Of a DNA stretch of 64,000 bases, positions 21,341 through 30,257 are shown piece by piece (the stretch's first letter is position 1; each line of letters starts with the position of its first letter). The position numbers were made by a program, and so were the translations under genes. The DNA comes from Adiantum capillus-veneris. Its lineage: Eukaryota > Streptophyta > Polypodiopsida > Polypodiales > Pteridaceae. Location: contig CM043942.1 in the NCBI GenBank assembly GCA_014529385.2, positions 35,383,469 to 35,447,468 of the forward strand, given 5' to 3'. Below the pieces are notes generated by a model. That model was not told where the DNA came from, ran no database searches, and saw only the letters and a program-made list of their open reading frames with translations.

Positions 21341-24300
21341 CTTGATAGATTGTTTGTGTGTCATGTTTGTAGCAAGCAGGTAGCAAGCTTGTCTATGAGC
21401 TTCATGGAAACGCTTCTACTTCAACTTGTCTCTCTTGTAAACAAAAGTTTGATAGTGAGGAAGTTATGTTAGAACTACAATCAAACAAGGTGTAAACTTT
21501 ATCGTTATACACAATGAGTACATAATGCATTGGGCATGCTTGTGAATTGTTTGTCTTTTCGATGCAGGAGGCAGGGCCACCTAAGTGTCCAGTTTGTAAG
21601 GGGGTGATTAAAATGGAGGCGGTCCTTTTTGGAGAGGCTCTTCCTGGTGGCGTGTTGGAGAGTGCTATGCTCGCAGCGGGAAAAGCAAAAGTTTTGCTCG
21701 TGGTTGGAACTTCTCTCACTGTAAAGTTTTTCTACCCCTTTTGGTTCTACTCGGTGTATTTTCATTTTATTTGTTGGAATTTTGAAGGAAATAATTGAGA
21801 CTTGTTTATTGCAGGCAGTATTATCTTATTATAAATGTAGAGGTTCATTGTATTTGGAAAAGGTTACTTAAATAGAACTTTGGTTTTTCTAACACTATTA
21901 TGTTTCTTGCCCTCTATTTCAAAGCTGACTTGGGCTTTCATTAGCTGGTGGTTATTCGCTTGTGATGAGTACCTTGCCCTCTATTTCAAAGCTGACTTGG
22001 ACTTTGCATGACCGCTTGGAAGAGAAATGGCCGAGTGAACAAGAGAAACTGAACCGACCAATTCAAAGAACTTATGGAGCACTGACCGAGGGGCCCAAAA
22101 TTCTAAAAGACAGAAGCTTGAACTCTGAGAGAGATTTCGTAAATCGCGTTGACATGCTAACATGGTAGGCCGTACCGATTCTTGCAAATTGCGTTGCTGA
22201 TGATGACGAGGCAGATTGTAAGGATTTCTGCATTTTGCGTTGGTGGCAGTTTTGGGCAGCTTTTGCGTGAAATTTTTGGAGCAGATTCTTTGGGGTTTAG
22301 CGCTATTGGGAGAAGTGCTTTTGGGGCTCTGCTTTTAGTCAACCCTTGTACTGTTTATAAGGAGCCCTTGGGGCCTCACTCTGTAGAGCATCTGGACGTA
22401 GAGTTTGAGAGCAGAGGACCCTAGGGAGTTGTACTTTGTGACGAGCAATGATAAAGAAATACTAGAGCGCCATCTTTGGGGCCAGTGCATTTGGGCGCGG
22501 AACTCCCGTGTCGTGTCGACTCTCTCTCTCTCTCTCGTAAAGCTCAATGATTTTGTAGATTCCATTCGTGTGTTGCTTTTGATTTATAGGCTTGGAGTGT
22601 CCAAGCTTGTAATAGTGGTATCAAAGCTTCAAGCGTGTGCTTTTCTGAAAGCATACCGGTCTTTCAAGAGCACACAGAGCAATGAGAATTTTTGTCAAAG
22701 AATCTTCGTGTCCCTGCCCTGAACTTACTAGCCACTCTTGTCCCTTCCCTGGACTTACTAGCCACTCCACCCGTAGTCCATCGCGCATCGAGCGCGCTTC
22801 CGTCGTCATTTCTCTGTCTTAAGGGGCATAAGCGATAAAGAACCCAAGACCACATATTGGTTCTCTCGGAGAATCTGATAGCAACAACACCTTTCTACAG
22901 AGAGATAAAGAAAAGTTGAACTTGGCACGGGAACTGACGAAACAATGAAGATTGGGGCATTTGTCCGATGGGGGAATTTGTGAAAGCGGAGTACAAACGC
23001 CAACTGCAAGTTGACACGTGCGTGAAAAGATAGACTAAGTTACTCTAGAGACCTGAAATTTGCGAAACACTTGAAGAATTACCCGATTGATGAGATTCAT
23101 TCGAGATGGCGTGAGGCAATAGACTCTCCTCTCAAGACGGGAAGGAAGCTGAAAGAAAATCCGAGTGCAGAAAAGCGGAATCTGTACTCGCAGGAAGAGC
23201 TGGTGGATAGAGCTCTTGACAAGAAGATGGACCAGATAATGAAAGGCTTGAACCACTCTCGGAGGAAGAGGAAATCGACAGATTTCCCCGGCTTTTGGGT
23301 CGAAAGTCGACTTTCGAGGTAGCAAGCAAATCTTAGAAGCATGTTTATTTTGAGGGTGACCCATATTTTTCTTCGACTTCAGAGAGTTCCCATAGTTGTT
23401 CGTCCTCTAGTTCTAGTGAGGATAAGAAAAGGCGGAAGAAGCGGAGAAAAAGCAAGAAAAGGAGATTTGTGAAAAGTCTAGGAGGCATGGGAGGCCATCT
23501 AGTAGTTCAGAAGAGGAGAGCTCGTCCTCTTTTGACAGTGAACAAATGAGCAAGAAGACCAAGGAGTTCAAGGAAGGGGTTCAGTCCGCTAGGTTTGAGA
23601 CGTCTTCAGGCTACCAGGACACCCATCGAGCCCTTGAGTTTATACAACAGTTCGACGTCACCTTCTCTGGAGGTCGCTTCACGGAACACTTCAAGGTGCG
23701 AAGGGCGGCATCTTACTTGAAAGGAAATGCACAGTCATGGTGGTCTACTATGTTGTTATGCAGAGAAGCACCTAAGACGTTAAAATTCAAGAAAATTTTC
23801 ACGTCAACTTGGATATTAAACGAATATGAAAGAGATGTCATCACGGCTTGGCATCATTTGAGAATGACTAAGAAAGATACGTTGGATGACTACTGCCAAA
23901 AGTTTTTGGATACTTATTTGCCAGTGTCTTCGTTTCGGAAGATTACTTTGAGGGACTAGATGAAGCGGTTTTGTTGTGGTTTGCCAAAAGAGATTCCATA
24001 GTGCTGTCTAGACCAGAAATCTGACTCTATCCAAAGACTTATGGGACATGCTAAGCAAGGATTTGGAATGCATACCAGCTTGTTGACTTATCCTACGGAC
24101 ACTTCTAGTGAAGAGAATGAATCGGGGGAACCGGATGACAGCTCGTCATAGAACATCAGTAAGAGAATTACATGGTAGCGCATGTGAGGGTTCTGATGAC
24201 TAAGGGATCTAGATGCAGGTACATCAGAGGATTCCAGAGAAGAACATGGATCAGATGATAGTGCGTCTTATTGGGTTAAAGGTCTAAATAATCCCTTTTG

Positions 24301-26732
24301 TACATTTTTATGCTTTGTGTAGGTTCACATTGAACTTGGACACAATTTTTAAAAGGTCACTTATAATAAAAGTGGATAAGCCCACAAACTCATTAAGTGA
24401 GTTTTCCCCAAATCGTGCGAGCTCTCTCCCTCTCTCTGCTTTTGATCCCTAGCGCTTCTGCTCTCCTGCACTCACGCTTGGCTACACCCAGCCCAGACTT
24501 GCACTTTTTCACCTCGCGCATCTCCTGGTAGCCTCTCCTTCGCGCTTTCACGTCTCAGTGTTCCGACGATTGAGACTGACGTGCCAGTGGACAAGGGAGG
24601 CTAGTGAGGCTACCTATAGGTCCAAAGGCACAAGGAAAGAAAGGAAAGGGAAGCAACTAGTAGATCAGAGATCTCCATAGATCCAGATTGAGGTGCCAAG
24701 GACAGGGAGGCCCGCAGGGCTATCAAAAGGTCACAGGGCACAAGAAAAGAACAGAAAGGTAAGTTAGGTCCACCGGATAATTTGGTGTAGGGTAGTTTTT
24801 GGCCCTCGATGCAGAGTGGATGGAGGAGGAGAACGTTCCAAATTGTAAGGTGCAGCAGAAGTGAATGTTGGACTTTGCTCAAGATGAGTGCTCCGAACCG
24901 TGCTCAAGGGTTCCTTTTACTTATGGAAGGGAGAGCCTTCCGTTCCTTTAGTGAGAGAGTGCAATGGACACAAACAAAGTGGTGAACACTGTGAATGAAG
25001 GTGCATTAGATTGAGAGATAGAGAGAGAAGAATATGACACCAGAATGTTGTCAAACCCTCCTCCGAAGGCCCCACTCTCTATGGTGAGAGCGGTCTACTA
25101 TTGATTGCACAAATCTCTACAATGCTTTGGAGTTGCCGACGATGTCGACGGCGATGAGGACGACGACGAGACGGGCTGAAATCTGAAAACGCTAATGGCT
25201 GAAACCTGCAAATCTTTATATGCTGAATTCTGACTCTATGTCGGTGACAATGGCGATGACGACGATGCTATGACGACGCGCTGAAAACGCAGATGCTGAA
25301 ATCTGCGTTTTCCGGGCTGAATCTGCAAACTTCGGTGGATTTGACTGTGCGACGAGGATCTGTTGCGGAAAGGTGAGATCTGCGAGGTTTAGGACTTCTA
25401 CTGCGGTGTCTATGTGCTGAAAACTGAAAAGGCTGATGCTTCTGGGGTTTCTGTCGCGATGAATCTGCAAAACGACAGGAATCCTGCTGATCCAAAAACG
25501 CTAGGGCTGATTCTGCTAACGCTAGGGCTGATCTGCAATCTGATGCCAAAACTCTAGGTGTTTTGCTGTGGTCTGCTGACGCCAGGTAGATCTGCAAGTT
25601 GCAAAACGCTGGCTGATCTGCAACTGTTTAAAAACGCTGGCTGATTCTTGTTGATGGCTGAAAACGCTAGGTTGACATGCGGGTGGGGGGCCGGGGGTCT
25701 TGCTGAGAAGGTGCCTGTTGGATGTCTGGTCCCTGCTGCCTCTTCTGCCCGAAAGTGCTAGCGCTCGGGTTTCTTATATACATGCTTGTCAAAATTGCCC
25801 TACCCAATTTCCCAACAAAAGTCACTTAATAATAATAAGTGAAAAATGGCTAAAATAGGGAAAATACTAAATAGGTCTATGCACTGTAAAAATGCTCCTG
25901 ATGGGTTCTGAGAGACTGACTTATGAACAAATGTGCACTGAAAATTGTCACTATGCATCTTGGAGGACTCTTGCTCTTACTAGAGTTGAAATGACCACCT
26001 TTTAAGGGACGTTGTTTGCTAGATGGAGTGTGCTGCTCCCTCTTTGACCTGGCAGTGGATAGCGCTAACTGTAAAACCAGACATACTACAGGCCAATTTG
26101 CCTATGTGTGTCTTTGCAGATGAACTGTGGTAATGCTTTTGGGCATGAGAATGTTGTGAAATCCATAAATTTTAGAGGTGATGTGTCTACATTTTCATCA
26201 CGTAAAACCTGAGGAAACCCAAGGGGATGACACTAAAGGAAATTTTGCAACTCTCATTTAACTTCATTTGTTCATCAAAACGTGGTAAAATAAGGGATTG
26301 ATTCGCATGTGCATGCTGCATACCCACATCTAAAAACCCTTCACACAGGCGCAATCAAACAAACAATAAAACTGTTTTTTCTTAGGGTTCATCGATTTTC
26401 CTTTCAACACCCACGCATTTGGATAGTTTTAAATGTTTGTATAAACGTGTAGAAGAGCGTATGATTAAGAGCATTTTTGGATTAGGATAACCTTAGGTGA
26501 ATTATTTTCATTGTGATTATGACTTGGCTATGATCTCCAGGTGTCTCCTGCAAATTTTGTTGTTGATTTATGCAAAAGTGGCAATTGCAAAGTGTTGATC
26601 TGTGATCCAAACTCTAGCAATGCTGCGATTGCAGATGTATTGCTGTGTGGGCCTGCAGGGAAGCTTTTGCCAGGGCTTGTAAAAGCTTGCTCGACATTGT
26701 TGAACAATCCAGAGTCTAGTTCTGGTACTTGA
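7014..26732 (+). CDS. Sirtuin, NAD-dependent protein deacylase (Sir2 family), six exons
   Basis: Exons 7014-7116, 7204-7288, 7401-7548, 21373-21489, 21568-21720 and 26541-26732 join in frame through GT-AG introns to give 265 residues. Sirtuins remove acyl groups from lysine while consuming NAD+. Visible motifs are GAGIS (27-31) and GIPDFR (35-40) for NAD binding, TQNVDNLH (104-111), catalytic His in ELHGN (His123), the zinc pairs CLSC (131/134) and CPVC (158/161), and GTSLT (198-202). It is a compact catalytic core with no targeting peptide seen. The start is the first ATG after an in-frame TGA at 6972. SPGGLW after the NAD loop and the Asn in NVDN differ from what I know of plant SRT1 and SRT2, so a third, bacterial-like type is inferred. 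Introns 3 and 5 hold nested retrotransposons. Confidence 0.88.
7204..7288 (+). CDS. Sirtuin exon 2
   Basis: The acceptor AG is at 7202-7203 (an AG at 7191 would break the frame). It encodes [12 protein letters not shown] and the loop to residue 62. The donor GT is at 7289 and intron 2 is 112 bp. Confidence 0.87.
7311..8437 (+). repeat. Duplicated sirtuin segment, copy 1 (intron 2 end, exon 3, intron 3 start)
   Basis: Begins near GACATTGGTTGGCTCG and ends near TACATAGATGAGATAAGCT. The same sequence reappears at 18780-21112, where it is interrupted by a solo LTR. The copies differ by scattered substitutions and small indels. Confidence 0.88.
7401..7548 (+). CDS. Sirtuin exon 3
   Basis: 148 bp from acceptor CTTTCAG to donor GTGTG. 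It encodes the helical small-domain segment RPELFWQM...[11 protein letters not shown] and the [10 protein letters not shown] motif. A frameshifted duplicate lies at 18868-19014. Confidence 0.9.
8438..9432 (+). other. Intron 3 sequence without recognisable features
   Basis: No protein family, LTR or hairpin recognised. A short (CA)n run and degenerate CACA repeats lie at about 9115-9240. Confidence 0.5.
9438..9825 (-). repeat. 3' LTR of element B
   Basis: 388 bp, starting TATAAGGATTCTAGG (TGTAAGG in the other LTR) and ending AATCGTGAGA (GTGACA in the other). It contains a run of GGGCGAAG-type short repeats between 9620 and 9740. Confidence 0.85.
9783..10226 (-). CDS. Element B open reading frame, unknown function
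   Basis: 147 codons on the minus strand starting [17 protein letters not shown], low-complexity polar at first and then mixed. It runs over the purine tract into the 3' LTR, so its end is probably fortuitous. No family recognised. Being open within a transposon interior is the only support. Confidence 0.3.
   Translation of the reverse strand: MDIPPNTTLSQSTTSLQEDFTVPDKPMEYLTNFQPMVITQQKTQVTSPIISLKADTDSIFYWTKLEVTNDFYKGTYQVADMISFQFGKIVMVNNSAMTWDLTERALDTEALQQYISFFPEFLQLPWVLFKEGENLTIVTMLQYYIYS
10524..11180 (-). CDS. Element B gag-like open reading frame
   Basis: 218 codons starting [20 protein letters not shown], with a short heptad-like stretch ([20 protein letters not shown]) followed by Ser/Gln-rich sequence. 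A coiled-coil-like start and polar linker are common in retrotransposon gag N-termini, but no capsid or zinc knuckle is visible. The start lies just downstream of the place where a family-A LTR later inserted. Gag identity is inferred from position and composition only. Confidence 0.4.
   Translation of the reverse strand: MAKSQDGDDNILPEDPIAVFKEQMAALSTSLTSLYTRLDQMQIQTSSRSHPTASRTIHTSSSDASVVNQKEPLKQKPLELKFSHPKHGFSETTRHKVPSCEQQKSQHEYSSKCYGAKQPNSYLNHQQHEASKGSSAISRWTYLVAHISDPSQVLDHERRNARQVPPREPCPTFKSFLSDGGTVTDLLILSLCKRILQRSKRQQLPQPPPCQLEALIPA
11298..12429 (-). mobile_element. Solo LTR, family A, copy 1 (in element B)
   Basis: 1132 bp, TGTAAGGTGCAG...CACGTGACA, flanked by the 5-bp target-site duplication CGATT (11293-11297 and 12430-12434). 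Orientation is minus, judged from the copy at 33108 where PPT and PBS are visible. It contains many short GCTGAAAACGC / GCTGAAATCTGC repeats (11620-11990) and, on the minus strand, a TATATAAGAAA promoter-like box. Confidence 0.9.
12829..12920 (+). repeat. CAGCCAGCG short repeat cluster
   Basis: About six copies of (T)CAGCCAGCG or close variants within 90 bp in the leader region of element B. Confidence 0.6.
13389..13400 (-). other. Primer-binding site of element B
   Basis: The reverse complement reads TGGTATCAAAGC, one base from the initiator Met tRNA 3'-end complement TGGTATCAGAGC, directly next to the 5' LTR. Confidence 0.8.
13590..14436 (-). repeat. 3' LTR of element C with internal 241-bp tandem duplication
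   Basis: The block starting GGTCCAAAAAGCAATGCTC at 13912 recurs at 14153, offset 241 bp. This equals exactly the length excess over the other LTR (847 versus 606). Confidence 0.9.
14840..15150 (-). repeat. Five spaced copies of a TCCGGGCC motif in element C
   Basis: CCGCATAACC or a variant followed by AGGTCCGGGCCGGGAG recurs near 14845, 14905, 14997, 15045 and 15115, about 50-90 bp apart, each followed by unrelated sequence. Function unknown. Confidence 0.65.
16018..16029 (-). other. Primer-binding site of element C
   Basis: The reverse complement is TGGTATCAGAGC, the exact initiator Met tRNA complement, followed two bases later by the LTR. Confidence 0.88.
16031..16636 (-). repeat. 5' LTR of element C
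   Basis: 606 bp, TGTCACAAGACGGG...TTTGTGACA, matching the left LTR outside the 241-bp duplication. Confidence 0.88.
16888..18779 (+). other. Intron 3 sequence, largely unrecognised
   Basis: T-rich, no LTR or protein family recognised. A phrase near 17480 (TCCTATTGCTTGCTTGGGT) also occurs at 8747, so part may be duplicated intron. Confidence 0.5.
18568..18723 (+). CDS. Small ORF, unknown
   Basis: 51 codons, [17 protein letters not shown] onward, ending ARGGP before TGA. It is basic at first, then a Gly-rich [14 protein letters not shown] stretch that looks protein-like. No family recognised. It could be an exon fragment of a captured gene or chance. Confidence 0.25.
   Translation: MSKPRLPWKPKKESIAGISITQKDFVAPGALGGYGVVFQPDERGGCARGGP
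18868..19014 (+). pseudogene. Duplicate of sirtuin exon 3 with 1-bp deletion
   Basis: 147 bp against 148 in the true exon. The run GGCAAATGG has become GGCAATGG near 18892, shifting the frame after LFW. Acceptor (CTTTCAG) and donor (GTGGG) are kept, so the spliceosome could still recognise it. Inclusion with exon 3, or in its place, would break the reading frame. Other changes are few, including an Ile-to-Thr codon. It is best read as a dead duplicate or poison exon. Confidence 0.9.
19075..20214 (-). mobile_element. Solo LTR, family A, copy 2
   Basis: 1140 bp, TGTAAGGTGCAGTGG...GTGCACGTGACA, with target-site duplication TCAAT (19070-19074 and 20215-20219). The empty site is visible in duplicate copy 1 as CTCAATCATGG near 7605, which proves the insertion followed the exon-3 duplication. 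It contains the GCTGAAAACGC repeat block at about 19420-19850. Confidence 0.94.
21269..21338. repeat. (GA)n microsatellite, 70 bp, in intron 3
   Basis: A pure GA run on the sense strand ending 34 bp before sirtuin exon 4. Confidence 0.97.
21373..21489 (+). CDS. Sirtuin exon 4
   Basis: The acceptor TGTTTGTAG ends at 21372. It encodes 39 residues, [13 protein letters not shown] with the catalytic His, then the first zinc pair CLSC. The donor GT is at 21490. The exon starts 34 bp after a 70-bp GA tract. Confidence 0.87.
21568..21720 (+). CDS. Sirtuin exon 5
   Basis: The acceptor is GATGCAG. 51 codons carry the second zinc pair CPVC, the VLFGEALP segment and the end motif VVGTSLT. The donor GT is at 21721. 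Confidence 0.9.
21800..22197 (+). other. Intron 5 start, no recognised feature
   Basis: Includes a short direct repeat (CCTTGCCCTCTATTTCAAAGCTGACTTGG-like, 21908 and 21971). No coding signal recognised. Confidence 0.4.
22198..22612 (+). repeat. Probable 5' LTR of gypsy-type element D
   Basis: Ends just before a primer-binding site and contains a CT tract near 22520. The left edge (TGTAAGGATTTCTGC) is a guess; no target-site duplication was identified. Confidence 0.5.
22616..22627 (+). other. Primer-binding site of element D
   Basis: TGGTATCAAAGC, one mismatch to the initiator Met tRNA complement. The following leader (AAGCGTGTGCTTTTCT, then AAGCATACCGG) matches the leader of element C, so D and C are related families. 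Confidence 0.8.
23071..24270 (+). pseudogene. Gag of element D (retrotransposon capsid)
   Basis: A basic, charged N-terminal block (23071-23322) is followed after stops by 23546-23959. That part reads as a retrotransposon capsid domain: [41 protein letters not shown] stop at 23957-23959 ends the frame, but gag-like sequence with an acidic Ser-rich repeat ([13 protein letters not shown] and a variant) continues to about 24270. No protease or pol follows, because another LTR begins there. Gag assembles the virus-like particle of the element; this copy is dead. Confidence 0.75.
24271..24560 (+). repeat. Copia-type LTR fragment, same family as 57580-57854
   Basis: TATTGGGTTAAAGGTCTAAA through CACTTATAATAAAAGTGG and GAGTTTTCCCCAAA aligns with the LTR beside the copia element at 57.6 kb, then diverges after the CT tract. 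The right edge is uncertain. Confidence 0.7.
24844..25915 (-). repeat. LTR family A, copy 3, truncated
   Basis: Begins TGTAAGGTGCAGCAGAAG and follows the other copies through the GCTGAAAACGC repeat block to AAAATGCTCCTGATGGGTTCTGA. It lacks the last 180 bp or so. No clear target-site duplication. Confidence 0.82.
26541..26732 (+). CDS. Sirtuin exon 6 and stop
   Basis: The acceptor is ATCTCCAG. It encodes the last 63 residues ([10 protein letters not shown], then VLICDPN where the adenine-contacting loop lies, and LLPGLVKAC), then TGA at 26730-26732. Confidence 0.87.
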   Translation: MSPANFVVDLCKSGNCKVLICDPNSSNAAIADVLLCGPAGKLLPGLVKACSTLLNNPESSSGT

Positions 26733-28289
26733 GAGAACCTTGGTTCATCGAGAAAGTCTGGTCCCCAACTGAAGCTTGTGTGCATTCAATTGGCGCCCAT
26801 TGCATGGTAGCTGATGTTTTGCCGATTGGTTTGAACTTTGCAGATGTGAACCTGAGCTCGATTCAAGCTAATTACTGACCTTTGTAGGAAGATCAATCCA
26901 TGGCCATGGGCGTGTCTTGTGAAAAACATAATGTACTACAATTTGCTATAAATGAAATGGGCCACACACTCTGTAGGGTTGTATGGTGGTGCAGCCCTAT
27001 ATATACCATACTTTCTTCCGCTGTAGAACACTGACTGGCATGAATGTCTCTCAGTACCAAGCCTTGCACTCTCGTGAGATGTCGTAATGTACTATGTGAA
27101 CCCTTGTAAATATTCAAAAAAAAAAAAAATCATAGCAAAACTCATAGCATAAAAGTACAGAACCAACCTCAAGCTCAGATCGAGCCTTGAGGTGCTTAAG
27201 ATTACAAGATGGATGCTTATTGCCTCTTATTGGGGCCTATCACCACAGTATGCGATCAAAAGTTCTAGGCTTTACTTATTGCCGGTTGATATCACGGCAT
27301 GGGTAGCCCTAGACCAATCATCTGAGTTTTGTTTGCACCTGAGCGTCCATATCAGCACTCTGCTTTCTTGTAAATATTCTTGTCACATGAAGGAAACTAA
27401 TATCAGTTTTGCTATTTCTATTTTGTATATAAAGCAGGTCTGTGTGTGTGCACCCATCCACTAATGTCTACATGCATATGGAAGCCTTGAGGCGTGCTTG
27501 CCAAACTGAAAATTCTAAATGTGCTATGTCCGATGTTATTTACATGTGGGGGAGACCATGCACATTTGCTTTCGTAGTGTTTTCAACCCTCCAAGAATCA
27601 CATGAATTCCCATGTACCCATGAACAACCCTTAAAGTGTACATTGTCACACAAATTTTTAGAGCGCATAATGTACTTTTGACTTGGTGACTTGCTACTAC
27701 AGAGAACAGCCCTTCCTTTTAAAGGGTGGTACAATCAGCCTCCAAAAGTATTTCTCCTAAAATTTGGGAGGGCAAATGAGTTGCCCTTTTCTTTCTACCC
27801 CCTTTTGGAAGCCTCTAAGAGTGCAAGGTAAGCATGTGTTTTTTTGTTCATTGTCAAGTGTGTTCGTGAGTGGGAATGGGCTCATGTAAGCAAGCATGCA
27901 TATGCTTATGCCTATGCGCATGCCTTTGCTTATGACTTAGGAGGCAATATCCCCATGCATCTTTTTGATGAGAGTAAATAAAAAACAATTAAAGAGCTAT
28001 CCTCCATGTGAGGAATGCATTTTCAAATTGAGATGATTCTTTTTTAGCGTTCGTATGGCAACATACATTTAAAAGATCTTACAGAGCTTGATAACGTTAT
28101 TGTTTTGATTTGAGCTCATTTTAGCTATCGTTTTCACTATTGCTAGCAACATGCATGCAATTTTATCCTTTTATGTAGGTTTTCGAACATTGCACTTAAA
28201 AAAAAAAGCACTTTGTAGTCCTATGTGGGATGTGCTATAAAGCTTATGTTAGTTTTGTGTAGTATTTCCTCTTTGTAGGCAACTTTTAC
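26733..28289 (+). other. Sirtuin 3' flank and unrecognised sequence
   Basis: Presumed 3' untranslated region just after the stop. A 14-A run lies at about 27117-27130. From there to 28289 only short ORFs and a CATATGC/TATGC-rich stretch (27895-27945) are seen. Confidence 0.4.
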
Positions 28290-29035
28290 ATCATATGAAA
28301 TCATTGACCATGGTTGGCAACAATGATGTTTTTCACATGTCTCATGAGGACAATTGGATGGTAACAACTAACTGCTCTTGCAATATATGATGCAGCATCT
28401 TGCTGTTGCAAAGGGTGTATGAAACATTGTGTAGGGTTATGATGCAAGACTAGGTTTTGTGGAGAACACGCTCTAAGGATGATTGTACACATTCTGACAA
28501 TTCTATCGCTACAATTGTCTTGCCCATTGGTGAGCACGCAAATTGGGATGCAAAGGATGCACACGATCATGAGTTAATGATGGTTTTTGTGGAGCATCTA
28601 ATTACTCCACACATTTTCTTAGCACAAATAGAAAAACAGACATGGGATAGGCTAGCTTCTTTGTATACAAGTCAAATTTTTGTAGGAATTGCTTACGTGC
28701 AAAGGAGTAGAGGGTTATGCATGTGGAAGATGATATGGATGTATTTCTTAAGGAGATTAAATACCTGAATGAGTAGCTAATTTCCATTGGTGAGGTTATT
28801 CGTGATAGCACTCTTGTGCAGTTAGTTTTGATGCTTTGCCAGACTTTTGCTTCCACCTTTAGGTTTTTGACATAGAATAAACTTAGTGAATTGAAATGAG
28901 TAGTTAATTTCCATTGGTGAGGTTGTTCCTAGTAGTACTCTTGTGCAGTCAGTTTTGATGCTTTGCCAGATTCTTTTCAGACTTTTGCTTCCACCTTTAG
29001 GTTTTTGACATAGAATAAACCTTTAGGTCTTTTGA
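28290..29035 (+). pseudogene. Ty1/copia gag relic with a partial tandem duplication
   Basis: Broken frames read TWDRLASLYTSQ, then SIGEVIRDSTLVQLVL and TFASTFRFLT, the pattern of the copia gag (UBN2-type) domain. The block with SIGEV is present twice in tandem (about 28783-28885 and 28898-29020). Several stops; no pol follows. Confidence 0.6.
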
Positions 29036-30257
29036 CATAGTGATGGTCTTGTCTCTATATTTTTAAATGAGGCTAGTTCTAGACAAAATAGGGTTGAACA
29101 GTATAATGTTTAATAGGCATTTGTAGGTACATTGCAAAAGAAGGATTCCATCGCTACCACTTCCAATGCTTTTACAAGCAACATTTCTATCCTTGACGAT
29201 AGTAAATATTCTGAATTTTAACACACTTCCTGTGTACATATGTTGCAAGCTTGTCATTGTGTGAGTATGACAACACTTTTGTGGTGCAAGCCACATCTTA
29301 GATAAAATTTGTTGCAACCTTAAAGAGCAAGATGCATGTGGCTTAATAAGAGTGCAATGGAGTGTAAGAGAGAGAACCATTGCATAACAAAATTTATGTT
29401 TCCTGCAAGAAACCTAGAGGCGTGTTTAGAAAGCATTTTCATGAGCTTTCTCAAGTTTTCAAGACCCCATAGCAGGAAAGAGTTCTCCAAGATGGTCATT
29501 TTTTAATTGGGATGGGGTGATAGAGGCAACATTTATGTAATCCCTAAGCTTGCTAGATTTTCTTGGGCTCACATAACAAATGAAGAGTTTATATCCTCTT
29601 TCTCCATCAAACAACGTCAAACAATGTTTTTTTAAGGCTATGTATGATTACTTAATTTATGTTTTCTCCAGTATGCAGAAAGATGTGGGTGACTATGTGT
29701 ACTTTTATGGACAAGTATGCCATGAAGAAGGCAAATATCCCTTGCTCAAATAAGTGGTTCTAATTGTGGCTCCACAACCATGTACAAATTAGCGAATTCA
29801 GTCTGGAGCATTTCAAAAGCTTGAGAGTAGCTCAGTTTTTAGTACTTAGAACCACAAATTTTATTTTATTTTGCTTGTTGTAGTCGCACGTAACCCAAGT
29901 GCACTTGGGTGTGTCGATCCTAGTCGTGTTTTTGAAGAGTGACAGGAAACCCAAGAAAGAAGGGCTTGTCTGGCCTCCCCTTGTTCCTCTTTTCATTCAT
30001 TGAGAGCAGACCGTGCACTTAGCGGCCGGCCAATCGACGTGAGGTGGGAAAAATCAACCTTGGTGTGAGCGCAAGGCTGCCAAGGGATGCGCCCGCGGGG
30101 AAAAGACGAGCTCGTGTAAGAGAAAAACAGATTGCAAGCTAAATAAACAGATTGCGAGCTCTCTAACACAGATTGCAAGCTAAATAAAGAACACAAGTAC
30201 CCAATAACCACAAGAGCCCAAGTTCCTTGTGGACTTAAGAACCCAAGATCTCAGTGT
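29036..30257 (+). other. Mostly unrecognised; weak integrase-like fragment
   Basis: A short stretch near 29665-29750 (SSMQKDVGDYVYFYGQVC) resembles the gypsy H2C2 region but lacks enough residues to call. The remainder is anonymous, ending with direct repeats of ACAGATTGCAAGCTAAATAA near 30130-30190 that may be an element leader. Confidence 0.3.

Noticed and set aside
22664-22855. Coding ORFs in the element D leader
   Set aside because: The same leader occurs in element C with indels that break the frames; it is untranslated leader sequence.
25900-25940. Target-site duplication CAAAT for family-A copy 3
   Set aside because: CAAAT occurs before and after, but the sequence preceding the second copy does not end in the LTR terminus, so it is coincidence.
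27117-27130. Poly-A run downstream of the sirtuin as evidence for a retrocopy
   Set aside because: The gene has five introns, so it is not a processed copy; the A run is probably an unrelated simple repeat.
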